This document shows positions 43,518 to 51,447 of a stretch of DNA of 64,000 bases, one piece after another (the first letter of the stretch is position 1; every line of letters starts with the position of its first letter). Position numbers and translations under genes: made by a program. A model generated the notes under the pieces. That model was given only the letters and a program-made list of their open reading frames with translations. It did not search any database and was not told the origin of the DNA. The stretch is from Kitasatospora sp. MAP5-34 (lineage in GTDB: Bacteria; Actinomycetota; Actinomycetes; Streptomycetales; Streptomycetaceae): contig NZ_JARXZC010000001.1 of assembly GCF_029894335.1 (NCBI RefSeq), positions 62,001-126,000 of the forward strand, read 5' to 3'.

Positions 43518-43604
43518 TCAGGCGCTGGTGCCGCAGCAGTACGCGGAGGCGGCGGCCGAGGTCAGCCGGACGGTGCCGGCCTTGCGAACGGCGATCTTCT
43601 TCAT
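43518..43604 (-). CDS. 28-residue Cys-Cys peptide, candidate precursor
   Basis: A short gene with a near-perfect ribosome site (AAGGAG, six bases before ATG). The peptide begins MKKIAVRKAGTVRLTSAA and ends SAYCCGTSA: a basic, amphipathic front and a small, Ser/Ala-rich tail with two adjacent Cys. It has no signal peptide. The neighbouring PqqD-like/M50 protease, TPR protein and flavin enzyme suggest it is a leader-core precursor or a signalling peptide that is cleaved. The family is not one I recognise. Confidence 0.7.
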   Translation of the reverse strand: MKKIAVRKAGTVRLTSAAASAYCCGTSA

Positions 43605-44011
43605 GCTGTTCTCCTTCTCTCTCGCACTTCGCCGGGCGCGGGGGCGCATCGGCGTACCCGATTTCTCGGGAGCTCGTCACAAAAGTGGTGCACGAGGCGT
43701 GATCGTCGCGTGATCGACTATTCACCCGACTTGACGCATCGACAGATTTGCATGTGTTTCAGACTCGTGTCAACGGCCCGAACAGAGTGGTCCCAAGATT
43801 GAATTTGGCGTCCGGTGATCGTTTTTCGGTTGATGGCTGAAGGTTATTATTCAGGCGCTCTGCGCCCCAATTCAGTGACGATGGGTGATGGTCCGGAAAT
43901 ATTGGCAGGTGCCCGACAGGAATTGCGGACCGGGCCTTCCAGGGCTTACGGAAGTCGAACGGCCCGCCGCCGCCAGGCCCGTCGGCCGCCGCCCGGTGGC
44001 AGGGTGGGCGG
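43605..44011. other. AT-richer divergent promoter region
   Basis: A 407-base gap between the peptide gene and a GT-C gene, clearly less GC-rich at 43690-43900. It holds the CCCGA-GAAA-TCGGG hairpin in the peptide leader (43657-43670 region), a TTGTGA motif that may be its -35, and the direct repeat at 43945. No gene is seen. Confidence 0.5.
43945..43962 (+). promoter_or_regulatory. TACGG-type direct repeat, copy 2
   Basis: CTTACGGAAGTCGAACGG, same spacing as copies 1 and 3, ends 50 bases before the GT-C gene start. Confidence 0.5.
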
Positions 44012-45394
44012 GTGCCCATCCGTACCGTGCCGCCCTGCGTCCTCGCCCTTGCCGCCCTCGTCGCCGCGCTGGCCCGTACCGTCACGGGCGGGGGGACGCT
44101 CGGCAACCCCCATCCGCTGTACGGCTGGTACCTCGCCGACGCCGCGCTCTTCGCACTCGCCGTCGCGCTGCTGCGGCGCGTACCCGGGCGGTCCGTGGCG
44201 GCGCTGGTGCTGGTCGGCGGTGTCGCGGTCGCGGGCACCGGCCTGCTCGCCCCGCCACGGACCAGCGACGACGCGTACCGCTACGTCTGGGACGGCAGGG
44301 TGCAGGCCGCCAGGATCTCCCCGTACGCCCACGCGCCGGACGACCCGGCGCTCGCCGGGCTGCGCGACCCCGGGCTGTTCCCGGCCGGCTCCTGCACGAG
44401 CTGGGACGAGCGCCGGACGGCGGCGGGGGACTGCACCCACATCAACCGGCCCGCCGTGCACACGATTTACCCGCCCGTCGCCGAGGCGTACTTCCTCGCG
44501 CTGCACCCGTTCGGGGGAGGGGTACGCGGGCCACAGGTCGGCGGGGCACTGCTCGCGGTCGCGACGACGGGGGTGCTGCTGCTGATCCGGCGGCGGGACT
44601 GGCGGGCCGCCCTGTGGGGGTGGTGCCCGGGCCTCGCGGTCTGGTCGGTCAACGACGCGCACGTCGACACCCTCGGGGTCCTGCTGATGGTCGCGGCTCT
44701 CGGCTACGCCGCGCGCGGCCGCGCGGTGGCGGGCGGCGCACTCCTCGGTGCGGCCATCGCCACCAAGCTCATCCCGGCTCTCGCCCTGCCGGGCGCGCTC
44801 TCGGGCGCGCTTGCGCGGCGCCCGCGCCCGCGTGACCTACTGCTGCCCGCCGTCGCGCTCGGCGTCTTCGCGCTCTCCTACCTGCCGTACCTCGCGGCCT
44901 CCGGCACCGGGGTGCTCGGCTACCTGCCGGGCTATCTGCGGGAGGAGGGCTACGACGACGGTCACATCGAGCGCTTCGGACTGCTGCGCCTGGTCTTTCC
45001 CGACGCGCTGGCGCCGTACGCGGCGGGCGCGGTGCTGCTGGCCGTGGTGCTGTACGTCCTGCGGCGCGGCGATCCGGCCCGCCCGTGGAGCGGCGCGTTG
45101 CTGGTCACGGGCACCGCGTTGCTGGTGATCGCGCCCAACTACCCCTGGTACGGCCTGCTGGTGGTGGCCCTGGTCGCACTCGACGGCCGGTGGGAGTGGC
45201 TCGCCGTCCCGGCCGCCGGGCAGGCGCTCTATCTGCTGGGCGGCGAGGTGCAACAGCAGGCGTACGGCGCCGCGCTCGGGGTGGTACTGGCCGGGGTGGC
45301 GATACGTCAGCTGACGGGACGTCAGACTGCTCGGAGGCGGGGCACTCCTGGTCAGCGGGTACGGGAAGAGGCGGGTCATCACTTGAACGAGTGA
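44012..45394 (+). CDS. Polytopic GT-C (GT87-like) mannosyltransferase
   Basis: A 460-residue membrane protein with about ten or more hydrophobic segments. The first outside loop has TSDDAYRYVWDGRVQAARIS, where the DD pair is typical for polyprenyl-phosphomannose-dependent GT87/GT-C enzymes; NRPAVHTIYPPVAEAYF and APNYPWYGLLVVAL follow. It would add sugars to lipid or surface glycans outside the membrane. Start is GTG. The TACGG repeat upstream suggests control by the nearby two-component system. Confidence 0.85.
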   Translation: MPIRTVPPCVLALAALVAALARTVTGGGTLGNPHPLYGWYLADAALFALAVALLRRVPGRSVAALVLVGGVAVAGTGLLAPPRTSDDAYRYVWDGRVQAARISPYAHAPDDPALAGLRDPGLFPAGSCTSWDERRTAAGDCTHINRPAVHTIYPPVAEAYFLALHPFGGGVRGPQVGGALLAVATTGVLLLIRRRDWRAALWGWCPGLAVWSVNDAHVDTLGVLLMVAALGYAARGRAVAGGALLGAAIATKLIPALALPGALSGALARRPRPRDLLLPAVALGVFALSYLPYLAASGTGVLGYLPGYLREEGYDDGHIERFGLLRLVFPDALAPYAAGAVLLAVVLYVLRRGDPARPWSGALLVTGTALLVIAPNYPWYGLLVVALVALDGRWEWLAVPAAGQALYLLGGEVQQQAYGAALGVVLAGVAIRQLTGRQTARRRGTPGQRVREEAGHHLNE

Positions 45395-45500
45395 TGCCCG
45401 TGGGGCGGACGTCAGCCCGGATGCTGCGGCTGGAACCACTCTGACCTGCGGATATGTCGCTCCCCGGCGACGTCAATCCGGCGCCCGACCAAGCGGCTTA

Positions 45501-45516
45501 GGAGAAACGTTTTTCC
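45501..45516. promoter_or_regulatory. Near-palindrome before the small secreted protein
   Basis: GGAGAAACGTTTTTCC is symmetric apart from one base pair and lies 70 bases before the start; TAGGCT, a possible -10, follows at about 45530. Confidence 0.35.
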
Positions 45517-45586
45517 GGACTTCTCCATCTCTAGGCTGGTCAAGACCCAACGGGTTCCCCCGCTTTCTGGAGAGGTTCCACCGCTC

Positions 45587-45925
45587 ATGCGCCTTCGTAA
45601 CGCCGTCGTCGCCGCCGTTTCCGCTCTCGGACTCGTCCTGGCCGTACCCGGATCCGCCCTCGCCGCCACCGGTCAGTTCCGGTACACGTTCATCAACCCC
45701 GACGGCTACGAGATGGTCGGCTTCATGAACAACCCACCGAGCGGCGAGTGCCTCAACCTCCCAGGGAGGGACGACGACCTGCCGCCCGCCTTCGCGCCGC
45801 AGAACAGGACCGACGCGCTCGCCATCGTGTACGTGGGTACCGACTGCCACGGCGCCCGCTGGCCGCTCCACCCGGGCATCGGCGCCTCGGACCGCCTGGT
45901 GCTGCGCTCGGTGGAGTTCGCCTGA
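45587..45925 (+). CDS. Small secreted protein, unknown
   Basis: A 112-residue exported protein with signal peptide MRLRNAVVAAVSALGLVLAV ending PGSALA. The mature 83 residues contain FINPDGYEMVGFMNNPPSGE and two Cys (one in GECLNL, one in GTDCHG) that could form a disulfide. GGAGAGG precedes the ATG. Similar small proteins are common in streptomycetes and look like secreted inhibitors or toxins in size, but no family is assigned. Confidence 0.75.
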   Translation: MRLRNAVVAAVSALGLVLAVPGSALAATGQFRYTFINPDGYEMVGFMNNPPSGECLNLPGRDDDLPPAFAPQNRTDALAIVYVGTDCHGARWPLHPGIGASDRLVLRSVEFA

Positions 45926-45953
45926 CCAAGAGGCGATCGGGCAGCCACGGTAG

Positions 45954-46035
45954 GGGCGCGGAGCTCTGTCTGCTCAACTGCGCGCGCGGGAGCGAGAGGC
46001 AGCAGCCTCCCGCACCCGCGCGGCCCCTGCGCCCC
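45954..46035. repeat. Streptomyces-type intergenic repeat, copy 1
   Basis: Begins AGGGGCGCGGAGCTCTGT, has CAACTGCGCGCGCG in the middle and ends CCCCTGCGCCCC. A related unit is at 50090. Both sit between convergent genes and can fold back, so they may serve as terminators. Confidence 0.6.
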
Positions 46036-46038
46036 CGT

Positions 46039-46716
46039 TCAGAGCGTCGGCCGCCCCCGGTCGTTCCGCAGCGCCAGGAACCGCCGCCCGTGCGAGGTCC
46101 AGCGCTCGACCTCCGTCAGCCCGGCCTGGGCCGCCCGGCGGGCGGTGGCGTCCGCGCCGAGGCGGGCCCACTCGAACGGCGGACCGCAGCGCCCGCCCGC
46201 TCCCTCGACCCGGACGGTGAAGCGTTCGTCCAGCTCCTCCGGTTCCACCTCGGTGAGCAACACCCCGCGCGGGGCGAGGAGTTCGGCGGTGCGGCGGAGC
46301 AGGGCGTCCGGGTCGCCGCCGATGCCGAGGTTGCCGTCGGCGAGCAGGGCGGTGCCCCAGCGGCCCTCGGCGGGCAGCCGGTCGAAGACCGAGCGGCAGA
46401 GCGCCGGCCCGCCGAGGCCGAGCGTGCGGGCGACGGCCGCGTGAGTCACGTCCACCCCCAACGCCGGTACGCCGAGGGCGAGCAGCTCGGCGACGAGCCG
46501 CCCGGGCCCGCAGCCCAGGTCCAGTACGGGCGAGGCCAGTTGGAGGCAGCGCAGCAGCAGGCTGTGATCCGCGCCCGTGGCGGGGTCGCACCAGCGCTCG
46601 ACCTCCAGCCGCAGCCGGCCGCCGTCCGTCCGGCGTAGCCAGAGCGGACCGCGACCGGTCCGCATCGCCTCCGCGAACGGGTCGTCGACCCAGGCGGTGG
46701 TCATGGTGAGGGTCAA
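46039..46716 (-). CDS. SAM-dependent methyltransferase
   Basis: A 225-residue class I methyltransferase with VLDLGCGPGRLVAELLALGV as motif I and TALLADGNLGIGGDPDALLR later. The TTG at 46716 overlaps the preceding stop (TTGA) with GGGGG seven bases upstream; ATG at 46704 is an alternative that drops four residues. It is coupled to the GT2-DUF2064 gene and, with the epimerase nearby, belongs to a set often found together in streptomycetes. The acceptor is unknown. Confidence 0.82.
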   Translation of the reverse strand: MTLTMTTAWVDDPFAEAMRTGRGPLWLRRTDGGRLRLEVERWCDPATGADHSLLLRCLQLASPVLDLGCGPGRLVAELLALGVPALGVDVTHAAVARTLGLGGPALCRSVFDRLPAEGRWGTALLADGNLGIGGDPDALLRRTAELLAPRGVLLTEVEPEELDERFTVRVEGAGGRCGPPFEWARLGADATARRAAQAGLTEVERWTSHGRRFLALRNDRGRPTL

Positions 46717-48056
46717 CTCGCCACCCCCGGGCGGAAGTCGGCCCCGAGGTCCATGGAGCGGCGGCAGGCCGCGAAGCGGCCGTTCGGAGCCAGCGCCGCG
46801 ACCTGATCCACCTCCCGTACGGTGTCCACGTCGGTCAGCGCCGGGAGTTGACCGATCGTCAGATCAGCGGCGGCCAGCCGGTCCAGCAGTGCCGCACCCG
46901 TCCCCGGGGTCGACATCGGTACGCCCACCAGCAGCCGCCGGGCCAGCTCCGCCGTCGGCCGGGCCAGGCCCAGGGCCCAGAAGCCACCGTCCGCCGCCGG
47001 CCCGTACCAGGCGTCCACCCCGGCGCGCCGGGCGCTCGACAGGGGTTCCGCGAGCATCCGCCCGGTCAGCTGCGGGGTGTCCATCCCGACCAGCAGCGCG
47101 GGCGCGTCCGGGGAGGCGTGCGCGAACGCCGCCGCCAGCCGTTCGTCCAACCCGCCGCCGCACTGCGCCGCCACCTGCCACCCCGGCGGCAGCCAGCGGC
47201 CCGGCGTGCCCTCCAGCACCAGCAGCCGCCGCCCGGCGGGCACCTGCGACAGCGTGTCCAGGGTGTCGGCGAGCGCGGCCTCCGCCAGTGCGGCGGCCTG
47301 CTCGGGACTGAACGGCGGGGTCAGCCGGGTCTTCACCCGGCCGGGGACGGGCTCCTTGGCGATCACCAGCAGCGTCGGCGGCGGCGCGGCCAGGACGGAC
47401 CGCATGTCGCTGATGGCCTGGCGCGTCCCGCGCAGCGTGCCGGTCACCTTGGACCGCCCGGCGCGCGGCCGGTAGTCGACCGGGCGCTCCACGATCCGCA
47501 TCCCGGCCGCCGAGGCGGCGAGCACCATCTCCAGCGGGTACCCGGAGCGCCGGTCGCCCAGCCCGAGGGCGAGCAGCCGTTCCCGCCGGGCGGCCCGCAT
47601 CGGGCCGAGGTCGTGCAGCCGGGCTCCCGTACGGGCGCGCAGCCGCCGGGCCAGTTCGGCGTTGGCGAGGCGGGCGTGCGGCGGCCAGGCGGTGAAGCTG
47701 GTCGGACGCCGCCGTCCGAGCACCAGGTCGGCGGTGCCGTCCAGCACCGGGCCGGTCACCCGGTGCAGTTGGGCGGGGTCGAGCGAGCCGTCGCAGTCGA
47801 GGAAGCAGACGAGGTCGGCCGTGGCGGCGAGGAGCCCGGCATGGCAGGCCGCGCCGAAGCCGCGCCGTGGCTCGGCGACCACGGTCGCGCCCAGCGAGCG
47901 GGCCAGCTCAGCGGAGCCGTCGGTGGAGCCGTTGTCCACCACGATCGCGCGCCAGCCGGCCGGGATCCGGCCGAGGACCCAGGGGAGTGCCGCAGCCTCG
48001 TCCAGGCAGGGCAGCACCACGTCTACAGACAGGGGAGGAGTGGTCACGCGGCTCAC
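46713..48056 (-). CDS. Fusion: GT2 glycosyltransferase plus DUF2064 domain
   Basis: A 447-residue protein. Residues 1-225 are GT2 (VVLPCLDEAAALPWVLGRIP, VVDNGSTDGSAEL, FLDCDGSLDP). Residues about 230-445 are a DUF2064/TIGR04282-like nucleotidyl transferase-fold domain (LLVIAKEPVPGRVKTRLTPP, GPAADGGFWALGL). The two domains occur as separate genes elsewhere. The second may make or act on a sugar nucleotide used by the first. Start GTG at 48056, with a second GTG three codons inside. Confidence 0.85.
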   Translation of the reverse strand: MSRVTTPPLSVDVVLPCLDEAAALPWVLGRIPAGWRAIVVDNGSTDGSAELARSLGATVVAEPRRGFGAACHAGLLAATADLVCFLDCDGSLDPAQLHRVTGPVLDGTADLVLGRRRPTSFTAWPPHARLANAELARRLRARTGARLHDLGPMRAARRERLLALGLGDRRSGYPLEMVLAASAAGMRIVERPVDYRPRAGRSKVTGTLRGTRQAISDMRSVLAAPPPTLLVIAKEPVPGRVKTRLTPPFSPEQAAALAEAALADTLDTLSQVPAGRRLLVLEGTPGRWLPPGWQVAAQCGGGLDERLAAAFAHASPDAPALLVGMDTPQLTGRMLAEPLSSARRAGVDAWYGPAADGGFWALGLARPTAELARRLLVGVPMSTPGTGAALLDRLAAADLTIGQLPALTDVDTVREVDQVAALAPNGRFAACRRSMDLGADFRPGVAS

Positions 48057-48094
48057 GCTACCGACCGGAATCCGGACAATTGCCGCATCGGCAC

Positions 48095-48112
48095 CTTACG
48101 GAAGTCGTACGG
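48095..48112 (+). promoter_or_regulatory. TACGG-N6-TACGG direct repeat, copy 3
   Basis: CTTACGGAAGTCGTACGG lies 51 bases before the response-regulator gene and 39 bases before the divergent GT2 gene, identical to copy 1. It fits autoregulation by the OmpR-type protein encoded next. Confidence 0.55.
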
Positions 48113-48149
48113 GGGCGGTCGGCAGGCCCGGCCGGTTGCGCGGTGTTCC

Positions 48150-48155
48150 TATCCT
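48150..48155 (+). promoter_or_regulatory. -10 element TATCCT of a leaderless two-component operon
   Basis: Seven bases separate it from the GTG start codon, so transcription probably begins at or next to the start codon. Confidence 0.5.
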
Positions 48156-48162
48156 CAGAGGT

Positions 48163-48906
48163 GTGACACAGACACCCGCCGAGCCGGCCCCCGCCGCGCC
48201 GCCCCCCGCCGGCCGCATCCTGGTGGTGGACGACGACCCCACCGTGGCCGAGGTGGTCGTCGGCTACCTGACCAGGGCCGGCTACCAGGTCGACCGCGCG
48301 GCCGACGGCCGCGAGGCGCTCGTCCGCGCCGAGGCGTTCCGCCCCGACCTGCTCGTACTCGACCTGATGCTCCCCGAGATCGACGGCCTGGAGGTCTGCC
48401 GCCGCCTGCGCGCCACCGGGCACGGCGCCACCCTCCCGGTGGTGATGCTGACGGCCAAGGGCGACGAGGCGGACCGCATCCTCGGTCTGGAGCTGGGCGC
48501 GGACGACTACGTCACCAAGCCCTTCAGCCCGCGCGAACTCGTCCTCCGGGTCCATTCGGTACTGCGCCGCGCCCGCGCCGCCGGACCCGCCCCCACCCCC
48601 GGGCTGGTCACGGCGGGTGATCTGCGGCTCGACCCGCAGGCCCGTCGGGCCCACCGGGGCGAACGTGAACTCCTGCTCACGCTCCGCGAGTTCGACCTGC
48701 TTGCGTTCCTGCTCCGGCACCCCGGGACGGCCTTCGGCCGCGAGGAGCTGATGCAGCGCGTCTGGGGCTGGGACTTCGGTGACCTCTCCACCGTCACCGT
48801 CCACGTCCGCAGACTGCGCGAGAAGATCGAGGACGACCCCGCCGCGCCCGTGCTGATCAGCACGGTCTGGGGCGTCGGTTACCGTTTCGACCCGGTGAAG
48901 GGCTGA
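48163..48906 (+). CDS. OmpR-family response regulator
   Basis: A 247-residue regulator. The receiver domain has ILVVDDDPTVAEVV, the phosphorylated Asp in LLVLDLMLPEIDGL, and the conserved Lys in DYVTKPFSPREL. The C-terminal winged helix has LTLREFDLLAFLLRHPGTAF and STVTVHVRRLREKIEDD. It pairs with the histidine kinase encoded six bases later. The start is GTG at 48163, apparently leaderless. The 18-base direct repeat upstream is a likely self-binding site. Confidence 0.92.
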   Translation: MTQTPAEPAPAAPPPAGRILVVDDDPTVAEVVVGYLTRAGYQVDRAADGREALVRAEAFRPDLLVLDLMLPEIDGLEVCRRLRATGHGATLPVVMLTAKGDEADRILGLELGADDYVTKPFSPRELVLRVHSVLRRARAAGPAPTPGLVTAGDLRLDPQARRAHRGERELLLTLREFDLLAFLLRHPGTAFGREELMQRVWGWDFGDLSTVTVHVRRLREKIEDDPAAPVLISTVWGVGYRFDPVKG

Positions 48907-48912
48907 CCCGCC

Positions 48913-50064
48913 GTGAAAGACCTGCTCCTGATCGCCCTGTTCGCCGCGCTCGGCGCCGGCTGCGCCGGACTGCTCGGCTGGCCGGTCATCCGGCTGCTGC
49001 GCCGCCGGTCCGTCGCCCTCTCGCTCTTCGCCGTCGCCGTCGTCACGGTACTGGCCATGACCTCGGGGACGGTCGCCGTCGCCCAGGCGATGTTCCTCTC
49101 CGGCCACGACCTCGGCGTGGTGATAACCGTCCTCTGCATGGCGGCCGTCGTCTCGCTGATCACCGCCGCCCTGCTGGGCCGCCAGGTGGTCGCGGGCAGC
49201 CGGGCCCTCACGGTGGCCGCCCGCACGGTCGGCAGCGACACCGGCTTCGCCGCCCCCGCCCAGCCGCTCGGCTCGGAACTCGCCGCGCTGAGTGAGGAGT
49301 TGGCTTCAACCAGCGCCCGGCTCGCCGAGTCCCGCATGCGCGAGAAGGCCCTCGAGCACTCCCGCCGCGAACTGATCGCCTGGATCTCGCACGACCTGCG
49401 CACCCCGCTGGCCGGCCTGCGCGCGATGGCGGAGGCGCTGGAGGACGGGGTGGCCGAGGAGCCGGCCCGCTACCTGCTCGGCATCCGCACCGAGGTGGAC
49501 CGCCTCACCGGGATGGTCGACGACCTCTTCGAACTCTCCCGGATCCAGGCGGGCGCACTGAGCCTCTCGCTCGCCCGGGTGTCGGTCTACGACCTGGTCG
49601 GCGACGCCATCGCCGGGGCGTACCCGCTGGCCCGGCAGCGCGGCATCCGCCTGGAGGGGGAGCAGGTGGCGGCGGAGCCCGTCGAGGTGGACGGCCGCGA
49701 GATCACCCGGGTGCTCGGGAACCTGCTGGTCAACGCGATCCGCTCCACCCCCGAGGACGGCGTGGTGGCGGTCGCGGCCCGCCGCGAGGCCGACGAGGTG
49801 GTGCTCTCCGTCACCGACGGCTGCGGAGGCATCCCCGAACAGGACCTGACCCGGGTCTTCGAGACCGGCTGGCGCGGCGGCGCGGCCCGCACCCCGCGTG
49901 CCCCCGCGCCGGGAGGCCGGCCGGAGCACGGCGACAGCGGCGCCGGGCTCGGGCTCGCCATCGTCCGGGGCATCGTCGAGGCGCACTCGGGACGGGCCAG
50001 CGTGCGCAACGTGAGCGGCGGCTGCTGCTTCGAGATCGCCCTCCCGGCGGCGTCCATGCGGTGA
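48913..50064 (+). CDS. Sensor histidine kinase
   Basis: A 383-residue membrane kinase: two or more hydrophobic segments in residues 1-100 with little outside sequence, then a HAMP-like linker, H-box WISHDLRTPLAGLRAM, N-box NLLVNAIRSTPEDG, and G-boxes DGCGGIPEQD and GAGLGLAIVRGIVEAHSG. The short sensor part suggests it detects a membrane or internal signal. It is co-transcribed with the regulator upstream. GTG start. Confidence 0.92.
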   Translation: MKDLLLIALFAALGAGCAGLLGWPVIRLLRRRSVALSLFAVAVVTVLAMTSGTVAVAQAMFLSGHDLGVVITVLCMAAVVSLITAALLGRQVVAGSRALTVAARTVGSDTGFAAPAQPLGSELAALSEELASTSARLAESRMREKALEHSRRELIAWISHDLRTPLAGLRAMAEALEDGVAEEPARYLLGIRTEVDRLTGMVDDLFELSRIQAGALSLSLARVSVYDLVGDAIAGAYPLARQRGIRLEGEQVAAEPVEVDGREITRVLGNLLVNAIRSTPEDGVVAVAARREADEVVLSVTDGCGGIPEQDLTRVFETGWRGGAARTPRAPAPGGRPEHGDSGAGLGLAIVRGIVEAHSGRASVRNVSGGCCFEIALPAASMR

Positions 50065-50089
50065 GGCGCCAGCCGCAGACAGGGGCGCG

Positions 50090-50173
50090 GGGCTCTGTTC
50101 CATCAACTGCGCGCGCGAAACCGGAAGGCACAGGCCCGCAGCGTCCCGCTTCGCGCAGTTCCTCGCGCCCCTC
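50090..50173. repeat. Streptomyces-type intergenic repeat, copy 2
   Basis: Begins AGGGGCGCGGGGCTCTGT, has CAACTGCGCGCGCG and ends GCGCAGTTCCTCGCGCCCCT, so its two ends pair. It separates convergent genes and resembles copy 1 at 45954. Confidence 0.65.
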
Positions 50174-50196
50174 TTGGTAACCCGGGTGCCCACCAG

Positions 50197-51252
50197 TCAC
50201 CCCCGCAGGGGCGCCGCCGCGAACTCCGTCATCCCCTCGGCGAAGGAGACCTCCGGCCGCCACCCCAGCTCGGCCCGCAGCCGCGCCGAGTCGGCGGTGA
50301 TGTGGCGTACGTCGCCGAGCCGGTACTCGCCGGTGACCACCGGCGCCGGACCGCCGTAGGCCGCCGCGAGCGCGAGCGCCATCTCGCCGACGGTGTGGAC
50401 GCTCCCGCTGCCGACGTTGTACGTCCGCGCGCTGCCCGCCGGGCGGGCGGCGACGGCCGCCAGCGCGGCCAGGTTGGCTGACGCCACGTCACCCACATGG
50501 ACGAAGTCGCGCCGCTGCCCGCCGTCCTCGAACACCCGGGGCGCCTCCCCCCGGGCCAGCGCCGAACGGAACAGCGACGCGACCCCCGCGTACGGCGTGT
50601 CGCGCGGCATCCCCGGTCCGTACACGTTGTGGTAGCGCAGCGACAGGACGCGCCCGCCGCAGGCCCGCGCCCAGGCGGCGGCCAGCTGCTCCTGGGCGAG
50701 CTTGGTCACGGCGTACACGTTGCGCGGGTCGGCCGGAGCCTCCTCGCCCACCAGCCCGGGCGCGAGCGGCGCGCCGCACTGCGGGCAGGGCGGCTCGAAC
50801 CGGCCCGCGTCCAGGTCGGTCGGACGGCGGGGGCCCGGCGCGACGTCCCCGTGCGTCGCACAGCGGTAGCTCCCCTCGCCGTAGACCACCATCGACCCGG
50901 CGAGCACCAGCTCCCGTACCCCACCGCGCGCCATCGCCGCCAGCAGGACGGATGTCCCCAGGTCGTTGCAGCCCACGTAGTCGGGCGCGTCGTCGAGATC
51001 CAGGCCCAGGCCGACCATCGCCGCCTGGTGGCAGACCGCGTCCACCCCGTTCAGGGCCCGCTCCACGGTCTCCCGGTCCCGGACGTCACCCTGCCGGAAC
51101 TCGACACCCTCCGGCAGCACCGTCGGCCGCCCGGACGGATGAACGGCGGGCAGCAACGCGTCCAGCACCCGTACGCCGTGACCGGCCTCTACCAGCCGCG
51201 CCGCGACGGCCGACCCGATGAACCCGGCACCGCCGGTGAGCAGAATCTCCAT
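50197..51252 (-). CDS. NAD-dependent sugar epimerase/dehydratase (extended SDR)
   Basis: A 351-residue extended SDR with NAD motif GGAGFIG, catalytic YAVTK and LRYHNVYGPGMPRDTPYAGV. An insert before the active site contains CATHGD and PPCPQCGAPL, four Cys/His that could bind zinc; this is not part of the core fold. It likely makes a nucleotide sugar for the neighbouring glycosyltransferases. The ATG at 51252 lacks a ribosome site and has TAGCGT at the right distance for a leaderless message. Confidence 0.85.
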   Translation of the reverse strand: MEILLTGGAGFIGSAVAARLVEAGHGVRVLDALLPAVHPSGRPTVLPEGVEFRQGDVRDRETVERALNGVDAVCHQAAMVGLGLDLDDAPDYVGCNDLGTSVLLAAMARGGVRELVLAGSMVVYGEGSYRCATHGDVAPGPRRPTDLDAGRFEPPCPQCGAPLAPGLVGEEAPADPRNVYAVTKLAQEQLAAAWARACGGRVLSLRYHNVYGPGMPRDTPYAGVASLFRSALARGEAPRVFEDGGQRRDFVHVGDVASANLAALAAVAARPAGSARTYNVGSGSVHTVGEMALALAAAYGGPAPVVTGEYRLGDVRHITADSARLRAELGWRPEVSFAEGMTEFAAAPLRG

Positions 51253-51447
51253 ACCGGCGACGCTAGCCGCACTCGTCCGGCCGGGACCCGTTCGCCGACG
51301 CGCCGTCAGGGGTTCGTAAGCACCTCGGCACGCGACTACCCGGCAGAACGGCTCCGAACACCGGGGTGCCGCTGCCCTCCGGGCGAACGGTGCCGCTCCA
51401 CTGCCCAGAACGGGCGGGACCGCCGTGGGCAGCTCTAACCTCAGTCC

